A stretch of 7,415 bases of DNA. It comes from CAZFCK01 sp964517355 (GTDB lineage Bacteria > Desulfobacterota > Desulfovibrionia > Desulfovibrionales > Desulfovibrionaceae). Shown here in pieces: positions 1 through 6,175 of this stretch. The DNA is taken from positions 1-7,415 of the forward strand of contig CAZFCK010000232.1 in NCBI GenBank assembly GCA_964517355.1. Direction: 5' to 3'. The notes beneath the pieces were generated by a model, which was given only the letters and a program-made list of their open reading frames with translations, ran no database searches and was not told the DNA's origin. How positions within the stretch are numbered: the first letter of the stretch is position 1; every line of letters begins with the position of its first letter. Both the position numbers and the translations under genes were made by a program.

Positions 1-2
1 CC

Positions 3-89
3 CAGGAAAGCGGCCGGCGCATGGTCAGAAGCTGGAAGAATTTTGCCTTCCAGGCTCGTCGGTTCCTGGAGGATGAAAGAGGGCGGTGA
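3..89 (+). CDS. Possible C-terminal tail of an unidentified protein (5' end outside window)
   Basis: Frame 3 is open from the left edge to a TGA at 87-89 and gives about 28 residues, ending in a charged, aromatic stretch (WKNFAFQARRFLEDERGR). This composition suits a real C-terminus better than random DNA. Frame 1 is also open from the edge to a TGA at 196-198 but reads rich in Pro, Gly and Cys, so frame 3 is preferred. No family is recognised, and there is too little sequence to assign a role. The call rests only on composition. Confidence 0.25.
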   Translation, partial: QESGRRMVRSWKNFAFQARRFLEDERGR

Positions 90-288
90 GTTAACCTCAT
101 ATTGGCGCGGACACTTCGGCATGCGTACGGTATTGAAGGCCTGGACCGCCCCACCTTCACCTGTACCTTGCTCTGGACGGCCTGCATACAGCCCCTGACA
201 TGCGGGTCAAGAGGGCTTGTAGCAATCTGAGCGATCCCTTCCATTGTAGATACTTTCAAAATGTATCAACATCGGGCATCATGAGATA

Positions 289-843
289 ATGAACACGATT
301 TCTCTCACTTCTAAGATGCGCCAACATTTACGTTCTGTTTTAACTTCAGCCCGGGGACGTGCTGGAAAGCGTGAGCAGCCATTTGATCTCACAATGGACT
401 ATTTGGAGTCTGTGTGGAAACGACAGAATGGACGGTGCGCTCTCAGTGGTCTCACGTTTCACAACGAAGTCTTCTCGAATGTTTTCGTAAAGAAACCTTT
501 TGCACCGAGCATTGACAGAATAGACTGCCTCGGCCCTTACATCCAGGGTAATATTCAATTAGTTTGTACAGCTGTGAATTTCGCACGGGGACAGTGGGGA
601 GATGATGTCTTGAGGCAGATAGCTTACGGCATCGTCGAAACAGAGCAGAATGCAGATGCCGATTGGTGGTACCGGAAGAGAGCTGAATTGCAGAGTGCTC
701 AGGAGCTTTTCGAAACATGTGAAGGCGTCGAACAACAATACATGAAACATCGCATAGCGGGTTTGAAAGCTACCATAACGAAAGGCCCCTCCCGTCTTAG
801 GTCCGCTGCTCGGCGGGCAGCAAAACAACGAAAACAGAAATAA
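289..843 (+). CDS. HNH-endonuclease-like protein
   Basis: A 184-residue protein resembling the compact HNH-like proteins common in phages and integrated elements. The core runs from about residue 43 to 104: a W..QNGRCALSG segment (Cys50), then PSIDRID (74-79), then GNIQLVC (87-93), then an N..RGQWGDD segment. In classical HNH nucleases the middle motif is D-H-I and the last contains the second Asn. Here the middle His is Arg (Asp76-Arg77), and only single cysteines (50 and 93) stand where zinc-binding pairs often occur. Nuclease activity is therefore uncertain. The C-terminal 20 residues are very basic (RRAAKQRKQK), which would suit DNA or RNA binding. The start at 289 is the only reasonable ATG, since the ATG at 281 runs straight into a stop; its ribosome binding site is weak. 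Base composition is more AT-rich than in the formate dehydrogenase genes, consistent with transfer. The partner genes or element it belongs to are not visible. Confidence 0.7.
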   Translation: MNTISLTSKMRQHLRSVLTSARGRAGKREQPFDLTMDYLESVWKRQNGRCALSGLTFHNEVFSNVFVKKPFAPSIDRIDCLGPYIQGNIQLVCTAVNFARGQWGDDVLRQIAYGIVETEQNADADWWYRKRAELQSAQELFETCEGVEQQYMKHRIAGLKATITKGPSRLRSAARRAAKQRKQK

Positions 844-872
844 GCTTCTCGGTGAATTCCTCTTTTTGTCCC

Positions 873-901
873 TTGTCTCCAATACCAACAAATATTATAT
901 C
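873..901 (+). promoter_or_regulatory. Candidate sigma70-type promoter for the parDE pair
   Basis: TTGTCT (873-878) and TATATC (896-901) are separated by 17 bp, 24 bases before the parD start, in the AT-rich gap after the HNH-like gene. Only the spacing and partial consensus support it. Operons of this type usually repress themselves through the antitoxin, but no clear operator palindrome was found here. Confidence 0.35.
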
Positions 902-912
902 TAGGTAAATGT

Positions 913-918
913 AGGAGG
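913..918 (+). promoter_or_regulatory. Ribosome binding site of parD
   Basis: AGGAGG lies 6 bases before the ATG at 925. This is near-ideal spacing and fixes the antitoxin start. Confidence 0.8.
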
Positions 919-924
919 CAGAGC

Positions 925-1155
925 ATGCAAAAAAACACCAGTGTCACACTCGGCGAGCATTTCGACACTTTCATCGCCAACCAAGTCAAGGAAGGTCGAT
1001 TCAACTCCGCCAGTGAAGCCATCCGGGCCGGGCTCAGGCTGCTTGAGGAACGGGAGGCGAAGCTTAGAGCCTTGCAGATGGCTCTCATCGAAGGCGAGAA
1101 GAGCGGCATTACCGATTATTCCCTGGAGAAGCTGTCGGCCGAGCTGGACGGCTAA
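925..1155 (+). CDS. parD: ParD-type antitoxin (ribbon-helix-helix)
   Basis: A 76-residue antitoxin of the ParD/CC2985 type II family. The N-terminal half has the family layout: a short strand (TSVTLGEHFDTFI, about residues 5-17), then GRFNSASEAIRAGLRLLEERE (about 24-44), which is the typical ParD ribbon-helix-helix sequence for dimerisation and operator binding. The charged C-terminal part (about 45-76, including ALIEGEKSG) should wrap around the toxin. It is full length for the family and has a strong AGGAGG ribosome binding site. The toxin gene starts at the very next base after its stop codon, so the two are co-translated. Expected role: neutralise the ParE-like toxin and repress the operon. 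Such pairs commonly stabilise plasmids, phages and genomic islands, which suits the accessory look of this end of the window. Confidence 0.92.
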   Translation: MQKNTSVTLGEHFDTFIANQVKEGRFNSASEAIRAGLRLLEEREAKLRALQMALIEGEKSGITDYSLEKLSAELDG

Positions 1156-1443
1156 ATGCGATTTCAGCTTACCAACAAGGCATATGCCGACCTCAAGAGT
1201 ATTGCCAAGTTTACGCAATCAACCTGGGGAGTTGAGCAGCGCAAGGAGTATCTGACCCGGCTGGACCAGTCCTTTCACATGATTGCGGAGAATGTTGGAA
1301 TCGGCAGGAATTGCAACCACATAAGAGCGGGGTACCACAGCCTTCCTGTGGGTAAGCATCTCGTCTTCTACCGCGTGGATGATGAGACAGTGACTATCGT
1401 CAGAATCCTGCACCAGAGCATGGACGTTGAACGGCAACTGTAA
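1156..1443 (+). CDS. parE: ParE/RelE-superfamily toxin
   Basis: A 95-residue toxin of the ParE/RelE fold. Family features seen: an N-terminal strand followed by KAYADLKSIAKFT (8-20), the W-G pair at 24-25, the Y..RLDQSF helix (32-40), IRAGYHSLPVGKHLVFYRV (56-74), and the C-terminal strand ending TIVRILHQSMDVERQL (80-95). Relatives of this subtype poison DNA gyrase, while RelE members cut mRNA. The VRILH..MD ending and the ParD-type partner favour ParE. The ATG follows the parD stop codon TAA with no gap, and only a weak GGACGG sits upstream, so translation probably depends on ribosomes finishing parD. Full length, no frameshift or missing segment, so the pair looks functional. The gyrase target is inferred from the family. 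Confidence 0.9.
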   Translation: MRFQLTNKAYADLKSIAKFTQSTWGVEQRKEYLTRLDQSFHMIAENVGIGRNCNHIRAGYHSLPVGKHLVFYRVDDETVTIVRILHQSMDVERQL

Positions 1444-1630
1444 CCGGAAACAGCTCTTAAAGGCACACAAATTTTGGTCAACCATCTAGGCTTTTTCTGT
1501 TGTGTTGAACCTGTCGGTGTACCAAAAGGCGCGGGCCAGTCCAAAAATGGGAAACTCCGAAAAATGTGTACGGCTTTGTGTCTAAACCGAAAAAGGGACT
1601 TAGGATTTTTACTAACTCATTGAATTTATT

Positions 1631-1674
1631 TGGCGTCACCAAGGGGATTTGAACCCCTGTCGCCGGCGTGAAAG
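1631..1674 (-). tRNA. 3' fragment of tRNA-Glu (probable attachment-site scar)
   Basis: Read on the minus strand, the fragment begins in an anticodon loop CTTTCAC (anticodon TTC, Glu). It continues with the 3' strand of the anticodon stem (GCCGG), the variable region, a perfect T arm (AGGGG-TTCAAAT-CCCCT at 1642-1658), the acceptor 3' strand TGGTGAC, the discriminator G and an encoded CCA. This matches the 3' half of bacterial tRNA-Glu. The 5' side is absent: the bases before the loop (CACCCC) do not pair with GCCGG, no D arm is present, and the complementary acceptor strand GTCACCA is not found upstream. It cannot make a tRNA. A cut in the anticodon loop with the 3' half kept is the usual product of tyrosine-integrase insertion into a tRNA gene. 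No integrase is in the window. Confidence 0.75.
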
Positions 1675-1964
1675 GGGGTGGGCCGGCTCAAGCACTTTTT
1701 CAAACACCCTCAAATACTTTATGATTTGATGGAGCTAACGGGTTAGAAAATCATAACGATCAGAAGTGATGTGGACGGGGTTGTGAATCTTACCGTGCGG
1801 CATGTCAAACTTCTATAATTTTACTACGTTATCATTAATAATCGCTTGTGCAAATTGTTTTTGAAGAGCAAGGACATCCCAACACTCCGAGTTATAAGAG
1901 AAGAAGTAGGGACAACGACGCACAGTGAGTCGCCATGTTTCCGGATGTGAAACTCAATAGGGTA

Positions 1965-1997
1965 CGGGCCGTGACCTCTCAGCAAAGTCACGGCCCG
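1965..1997 (-). terminator. Perfect 11-bp hairpin downstream of fdhB
   Basis: CGGGCCGTGAC (1965-1975) and GTCACGGCCCG (1987-1997) pair perfectly around an 11-base loop, ending about 53 bases beyond the fdhB stop. In the fdh direction no U-run follows, so it is not a textbook intrinsic terminator. It may act as a weak terminator or a 3'-end stabiliser of the fdhAB message. Confidence 0.5.
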
Positions 1998-2007
1998 CAG
2001 GAGATGT

Positions 2008-2032
2008 GAACCAAGGGGATGGAACTTGGTTC
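2008..2032 (-). repeat. Second hairpin, 8-bp stem, between fdhB and the large hairpin
   Basis: GAACCAAG (2008-2015) and CTTGGTTC (2025-2032) form an 8-bp stem with a 9-base loop, starting about 18 bases after the fdhB stop codon. Together with the larger hairpin it makes a tandem 3'-end structure. There is no U-tract. Confidence 0.45.
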
Positions 2033-2049
2033 TAGCTTAATAATCCAGC

Positions 2050-2775
2050 CTATACGCCTCGACCCAGGCCGCGAAGTGGCTTGATCAGCGTAGCCAGCGC
2101 ACCACGGCGAGAGACCGGGGCGGGTGCGGCCTCGGCCACCGCGAACTCGTAGTAGTCCTTGGGATCGTATTCCAGCAGATAGATGACGTTTACGTCCTCG
2201 GCGTTGGCCAGGATGGCGGAAGGCCTTTTTTCCTTTACCAGGGCCAGGCGTTCATTGGCTAGGGCGAGCATCTCCTCACGATCGCCGAAGTTCATGGTTC
2301 CGGTGGGGCAGGCTTGCACGCAGGCCGGCAACATGCCCGCCTGGACACGGTCGATGCACATGTCACACTTGGCCCATTGGCCAGTTGCGGGATTTTTTCT
2401 CGGGATGTTGTAAGGGCAGAACTCGGATCCTTCATCAAAACTCAAGTCTTTGGTCTTTTCCGTATAGATGATCGCGCCAGTCTCGGGATCCTGGAGGATG
2501 GCGCCTTCAGCTTCCATATCCGCCTGGAGTTTGCATGGAGGTTCTATGCAGTGGCGGCACTGTTCCGGGAAAAACAGCCAGCGCAACGCGCCGTCTACAT
2601 TGATCTCGTTGAACCGCACCAGTTTATAGGTGATGGCGGACAGGTCCTGGGGGTTCTGGTACGAGCCCATGTTTCTGGTTTTTTCCGCCGGCAGATCGTG
2701 CCAGGCCTTGCAAGCTACCTGGCACCCTCTACAGGCTGTGCAACGCGATGTATCGATAAAGAATGATTTTGACAT
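2050..2775 (-). CDS. fdhB: Formate dehydrogenase iron-sulfur (beta) subunit
   Basis: The electron-transfer subunit of periplasmic formate dehydrogenase, 241 residues. It has exactly 12 cysteines: C12, C15, C18, C22 (CxxCxxCxxxC near the N-terminus), C73, C76, C81, C120, C137, C140, C152 and C156. That is the number needed for three [4Fe-4S] clusters, as in Desulfovibrio FdhB, rather than the 16 for four clusters in E. coli FdnH. There is no signal peptide and no C-terminal membrane helix. The subunit should therefore be exported folded with FdhA through the Tat system and be soluble in the periplasm, passing electrons to c-type cytochromes (known for relatives; no cytochrome gene is visible here). 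It starts 11 bases after fdhA, and its AGGAG overlaps the fdhA stop codon, so translation is probably coupled. The tail after residue 214 is Ala/Pro-rich and ends with SRRGALATL and basic residues, resembling a twin-arginine motif in an unexpected place. Confidence 0.93.
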   Translation of the reverse strand: MSKSFFIDTSRCTACRGCQVACKAWHDLPAEKTRNMGSYQNPQDLSAITYKLVRFNEINVDGALRWLFFPEQCRHCIEPPCKLQADMEAEGAILQDPETGAIIYTEKTKDLSFDEGSEFCPYNIPRKNPATGQWAKCDMCIDRVQAGMLPACVQACPTGTMNFGDREEMLALANERLALVKEKRPSAILANAEDVNVIYLLEYDPKDYYEFAVAEAAPAPVSRRGALATLIKPLRGLGRGV

Positions 2776-2782
2776 GGTTCAG

Positions 2783-2787
2783 CTCCT
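2783..2787 (-). promoter_or_regulatory. fdhB ribosome binding site overlapping the fdhA stop codon
   Basis: On the minus strand TAAGGAG combines the fdhA stop TAA (2789-2787) with the AGGAG of fdhB, 7 bases before its ATG at 2775. This implies that the two subunits are made in coupled amounts. Confidence 0.75.
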
Positions 2788-5700
2788 TAGGCTTTTGTCA
2801 CGTTTGCCATGAAGACCTTGGTCTCGGGAATGCCCGTGTTCGGATCGCCGACCGAGGGGGTGAGCAGGTTCGAGGAATCTCCTCCGCTGCCGTCATGTGG
2901 CATCTGCCAGCCGAAGCACCAAGGCATGCCGATTTGATGCACGGTCTCACCCTGGATGGTTAGCGGTTTCATGCGATTGGTCACGATGGCGATGGCCCAC
3001 AACTGGCCTCGCACGCTTTCCACGAAGCACTTTTCCCCGTTTTTGATGCCTCGCAATGCTGCGAGTTCCTGGGACATTTCCACAAACATCTGGGGCTGCG
3101 TCTCCAGCAGCCAGGGGGTGTAGCGAGTCATTAAGCCGGTCTGCCAATGTTCTGTGACCCGGTAGGTGGACGCCACGAACGGGAAGCGGGGATCACAGAC
3201 CGCCTTTTCCTCCTTGGTGAAGCGCAGGGCTGTGGGGTTGTGAAGCTGCTTGGAAAACAGATTGGTGATGACCGGACATTCCATGGGTTCGTAATGTTCC
3301 GGGAAGGGACCGTCCTTGAGGCCGGGGCCGAAGATGTGTGCGTGTCCAGAGGGCTTCATGATAAAGGCGTACTTGGTTCCTGGGGCCCAGCCGCCGTCGG
3401 GCACGTCGCCTATCCACTTCTCGCCGGTCCAGGCAATGACGGGCTTCTGGGGTGCGTAGGGCTTGCCAGTGTTGTCGCAGGAGGCTCTGTTGTAGATGAT
3501 GCGTCTGTTCACGGGCCAGCACCATGTCCAATTCGGGTACAGGCCGATGGCGGCCTGCATGTCGGTTTGGTCCTTGCCCCTTCGCGCGCTGTTGTTGCCT
3601 TCCTCGGTATAGGAGTTGCAATACAGCCAGTTGCCCGAGCAGGTGGAGCCGTCATCTTGCAGGAATGCGAAGCTGGGTACCAGGGTACCCTTCTTATAGG
3701 TCTTGTCTTTGATGGTCACGTCCTTGAGGAAGTATCCGTTGATCAGCTTGGCCACGTTGTGCGGGTTGTAGCCTTTGTCGTCCTTCCACAAGTCAAGAGA
3801 GAGCTGTTTGATAGGCTCAGGGAAGGCACCCTGTTCTTTGGCGTACAACTCCCGGACCTTTTCCATGATTTCCACAATGATGTGGCCGTCGGTCTTGCTC
3901 CCACCTCGGGGCTTGGGGCCTTCGTAGCGCCACTGCATCCAGCGGCCAGAGTTGGTAATGGAGCCTTCCTTTTCAATGGACACGGCGCAGGGCAGGAAAA
4001 AGACCTCTGTTTTGATGTTGGCCGGATCCATGCCTGGGCCTTTCCAGAACGAGCTGGTCTCGTTGTCGAAGATGTTCACGTTGACCAGCCAGTCCAGGGT
4101 GGTCATGGCGTTGCGGGTTTTATTGGCGTTGGCGCTGGAACAGGCCGGGTTCTGCCCCCAGGCGAAAAAGCCCTTGAACTCGTTTTCGGACATGGCGTCG
4201 AAGAGCTGCAGCCATGTGTAGGTCTTGCCGTCCTCGGCCCTGGGCATGAGCTCGTAGGCCTTGGCGGGTTCCACTTCCGGAAACATGGCCCGCAGGTAGC
4301 TGGCCATGTACTTGGGGTAATTCTGCCACCAGGCCGCGCTTTTGGGATCTTTGGCCCCGGCCAGGTGCGGCGCCGTGGCCACTTTGATGTACTTGTCGAG
4401 GGAGTCGAGGGCGGCCTTGGGCACGGTCAGGTACCCGGGCAGGATGTGCCAGAGCAGGCAGTGGTCCGTGGAGCCCTGCACGTTTGATTCGCCGCGCAGG
4501 GCATTGACGCCGCCGCCAGCCATGCCGATGTTGCCCAGCAGCAACTGGACCATGGCCATGGTGCGGATGTACTGCACGCCCACGGTGTGCTGGGTCCAGC
4601 CCATGGCGTACATGATGGTGCCGGCCTTGTCGGGCGCGCCCGTGGCCGAATAGAGCTTGTAGAAGGATAGCAGGGCCTCCTTGTCGGCCCCTGAAGTGGC
4701 GCAGACCTTGTCCAGGTCGTAGCGTTCGTAGTGCTTTTTGAGAAGCGAGTACACGCAGCGGGGGTGCTTCAGGGTGAGATCCTGCTTGGGAACGCCGTTC
4801 TCATCCATCTCGAAGGCCCAGCTGGACTTGTCGTATGTGCCGGCGTAGTCGGCGTCGTCGGGATTGGGCGTGTAGCCGCTGAACAGGCCGTCCTTGAACG
4901 AAAACGCCTCGCCTACGATGAGGGTCGCGTTGGTGTGACTGACCACATAGTCTTTCTGGATCAGGTCGTTGTCCAGAATGTACTTGATGAGGCCGCCCAG
5001 CACGGCGATGTCCGTGCCCGGGCGAATCTGACAGTAGAGGTCAGCCTTGGCTGATGTGCGGGTGAAGCGCGGATCAACACTGATGAGCTTGGCGCCCTTA
5101 TCCATGGCCCGCAGGACCCACTTCATGGAAATGGGATGATTTTCCGCAGCGTTGCTGCCCATGATCAGAATGCAGTCGCTGTTCTTGATGTCGATCCAGT
5201 GGTTGGTCATGGCACCGCGGCCAAAGGATTCGGCCAGTGCGGCCACCGTTGAGCTGTGGCAGATGCGGGCCTGGTGTTCGATGTACACCAGCCCCAGGGC
5301 GCGCAACATGGCCTGGTAGACCCAGCATTCCTCGTTGTCGATGGCGGCGGAGCCTACCGAGGCGATGCCGTTGCAACGGTTCACCACTTGGCCTTTCTCG
5401 TTCTTCTCGGTGAAGCTTGCGTCACGGGTCTTCTTGACGCGCTTGGCGATTTCCTCGATGGCCCATTCCCAGCTCACGGATTTCCATTCGGAACTGTTGG
5501 GCGCACGGTACAGGGGCAGGTCAGGCCGCTCGTCGTTTTCCGCCAACTGCCATAGGGATGCGCCCTTGGCACATAAGGCCCCTTCATTGATGGGGTGGTC
5601 GGGATCGCCTTCCACGCCCACGGCGCGTTGGGTTTTCTTATCGGTATGGACAATGAGCCCGCACCCTACAGCGCAGTAAGGACAAATTGAGGTGGTTTCC

Positions 5701-5837
5701 TTCGCCTCTTTGGTCTTGAGCGCGTAGGTCTGGGCCATGGCGGCGGTGGAGGAAAGATCGAACCCCAGTCCGCCGAATGCGGTAGCCGTGCCGGCTACGG
5801 CCGTAAGTTGGATGAATTTTCTTCTACTGAACATCAT
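2787..5837 (-). CDS. fdhA: Periplasmic formate dehydrogenase catalytic (alpha) subunit, Cys-containing
   Basis: A molybdopterin-dependent formate dehydrogenase (Mo or W) that interconverts formate and CO2 plus two electrons; 1016 residues, close to E. coli FdnG and Desulfovibrio FdhA. Residues 4-9 (SRRKFI) and the following hydrophobic stretch form a Tat signal, with likely cleavage after Ala35 (AMA-QT). C52, C55, C59 and C89 bind one [4Fe-4S] cluster, followed by the conserved Lys91. The active-site segment reads RICHSSTVAALAESFGRG. Cys193 (codon TGC at 5261-5259) takes the place of selenocysteine, next to catalytic His194. Arg448 in NALRGESNVQG matches the conserved active-site Arg. There is no in-frame TGA. 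The frame is open to an ATG at 5975, but that adds 46 unlikely residues before the Tat motif; the ATG at 5837 has AGGAGG 7 bases upstream and is preferred. Co-transcribed with fdhB. Metal choice cannot be read from the sequence. Confidence 0.95.
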   Translation of the reverse strand: MMFSRRKFIQLTAVAGTATAFGGLGFDLSSTAAMAQTYALKTKEAKETTSICPYCAVGCGLIVHTDKKTQRAVGVEGDPDHPINEGALCAKGASLWQLAENDERPDLPLYRAPNSSEWKSVSWEWAIEEIAKRVKKTRDASFTEKNEKGQVVNRCNGIASVGSAAIDNEECWVYQAMLRALGLVYIEHQARICHSSTVAALAESFGRGAMTNHWIDIKNSDCILIMGSNAAENHPISMKWVLRAMDKGAKLISVDPRFTRTSAKADLYCQIRPGTDIAVLGGLIKYILDNDLIQKDYVVSHTNATLIVGEAFSFKDGLFSGYTPNPDDADYAGTYDKSSWAFEMDENGVPKQDLTLKHPRCVYSLLKKHYERYDLDKVCATSGADKEALLSFYKLYSATGAPDKAGTIMYAMGWTQHTVGVQYIRTMAMVQLLLGNIGMAGGGVNALRGESNVQGSTDHCLLWHILPGYLTVPKAALDSLDKYIKVATAPHLAGAKDPKSAAWWQNYPKYMASYLRAMFPEVEPAKAYELMPRAEDGKTYTWLQLFDAMSENEFKGFFAWGQNPACSSANANKTRNAMTTLDWLVNVNIFDNETSSFWKGPGMDPANIKTEVFFLPCAVSIEKEGSITNSGRWMQWRYEGPKPRGGSKTDGHIIVEIMEKVRELYAKEQGAFPEPIKQLSLDLWKDDKGYNPHNVAKLINGYFLKDVTIKDKTYKKGTLVPSFAFLQDDGSTCSGNWLYCNSYTEEGNNSARRGKDQTDMQAAIGLYPNWTWCWPVNRRIIYNRASCDNTGKPYAPQKPVIAWTGEKWIGDVPDGGWAPGTKYAFIMKPSGHAHIFGPGLKDGPFPEHYEPMECPVITNLFSKQLHNPTALRFTKEEKAVCDPRFPFVASTYRVTEHWQTGLMTRYTPWLLETQPQMFVEMSQELAALRGIKNGEKCFVESVRGQLWAIAIVTNRMKPLTIQGETVHQIGMPWCFGWQMPHDGSGGDSSNLLTPSVGDPNTGIPETKVFMANVTKA

Positions 5838-5844
5838 GAATGCG

Positions 5845-5850
5845 CCTCCT
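5845..5850 (-). promoter_or_regulatory. Ribosome binding site deciding the fdhA start
   Basis: AGGAGG on the minus strand, 7 bases before the ATG at 5837. Two ATG codons follow each other (5837 and 5834), and both lie just before the twin-arginine motif. This site rules out the longer upstream start. Confidence 0.85.
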
Positions 5851-5865
5851 AAGTTGAGTATTTGC

Positions 5866-6099
5866 TCACCGACCACGCGTTTCCCGGCCCAATCGGATAT
5901 GCAAAGTGAATCCGTGGATGGGAACAACGTAGCGTGGTGAGCGTACGATAAGGATTGGGCAGGGGCTAAGAACAACGACAGCTGTCAAACGTAGCCGCCT
6001 TGCGTGTTCGACGACCGGGACCAGATTGTGCCCCAGGCCGGCGAACGGCATGAGGACCGAGCTTTCGGCCGACGATTTGAGTGAAACGAATTCGTACAT
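5866..6099 (-). CDS. Small unrecognised reading frame before fdhA (77 aa)
   Basis: An ATG at 6099 is preceded by GGAGG with 5-base spacing. The frame runs 77 codons to a TGA 28 bases before fdhA, so it has the position and orientation of the first gene of the fdh operon. It starts MYEFVSLKSSAESS. The first 34 or so codons favour C or G at the third position, as in fdhA. After about residue 38 (RRLRLTAVVVL) the codon pattern becomes irregular. I recognise no family. It may be a small real protein, a leader frame, or the intact 5' end of an older gene whose remainder has been lost. The good ribosome binding site is the main support. No cysteine pair, signal peptide or clear membrane helix is seen. 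Confidence 0.4.
   Translation of the reverse strand: MYEFVSLKSSAESSVLMPFAGLGHNLVPVVEHARRLRLTAVVVLSPCPILIVRSPRYVVPIHGFTLHIRLGRETRGR
5977..5986. repeat. 10-bp palindrome GACAGCTGTC upstream of fdhA
   Basis: A perfect palindrome about 140 bases before the fdhA start, inside the small upstream frame. On the minus strand it overlaps a TTGACA hexamer, but no -10 box lies at the right distance. It could be a regulator site, but a single short palindrome may be chance. Confidence 0.25.
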
Positions 6100-6104
6100 G
6101 GTTT

Positions 6105-6109
6105 CCTCC
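6105..6109 (-). promoter_or_regulatory. Strong ribosome binding site before the small frame
   Basis: GGAGG on the minus strand with 5 bases (AAACC) before the ATG at 6099. It is the main reason the short frame there is reported. Confidence 0.5.
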
Positions 6110-6124
6110 ACAATGCCGTGTGAC

Positions 6125-6139
6125 GCTTGTGATATGCCA
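6125..6139 (-). promoter_or_regulatory. Candidate sigma54-type promoter of the fdh operon
   Basis: On the minus strand TGGCATATCACAAGC has the invariant GG-N10-GC spacing of sigma54 -24/-12 promoters and matches TGGCA at -24. The -12 part is CAAGC rather than TTGC. It would place a transcript start just before the GGAGG at 6109-6105. Weak on its own; no activator gene or enhancer site is visible. Confidence 0.25.
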
Positions 6140-6175
6140 CGGGACGAGCAGCGCGGGAAAACCGGAAGGGGATGA

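Larger units (their letters stand above)
1444..2049. other. Gene-free stretch between parE and fdhB
   Basis: About 600 bases, mostly AT-rich, in which I see no coding region on either strand. It holds a truncated tRNA-Glu (1631-1674) and two hairpins near the fdhB end (1965-1997 and 2008-2032). The parts from 1444 to 1630 and from 1680 to 1960 show nothing else I can name. The convergent orientation of parE (+) and fdhB (-) means no promoter for those genes is expected here. Confidence 0.6.

Noticed and set aside
1472..1527. TTTTGGT / ACCAAAA inverted repeat after parE as a terminator
   Set aside because: A 7-bp A/T-rich stem with a loop of about 42 bases and no U-tract at the right place is too weak to call.
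1631..1760. A complete tRNA-Glu gene
   Set aside because: The 5' half of the anticodon stem, the D arm and the 5' acceptor strand (expected GTCACCA) are absent, so only a 3' fragment is supported.
1444..2049. CRISPR array or tandem repeats in the gap
   Set aside because: No regularly spaced repeat units were seen; only isolated hairpins and the tRNA fragment.
3147..4487. Long open frame (446 codons) on the + strand opposite fdhA
   Set aside because: It lies entirely antisense to a well-supported gene, has Gly/Val/His-rich composition typical of a mirror frame of GC-rich coding DNA, and matches no family.
5838..5975. 46-residue N-terminal extension of FdhA from the ATG at 5975
   Set aside because: It would bury the Tat signal inside the protein and has no good ribosome binding site, whereas the ATG at 5837 has AGGAGG 7 bases upstream.
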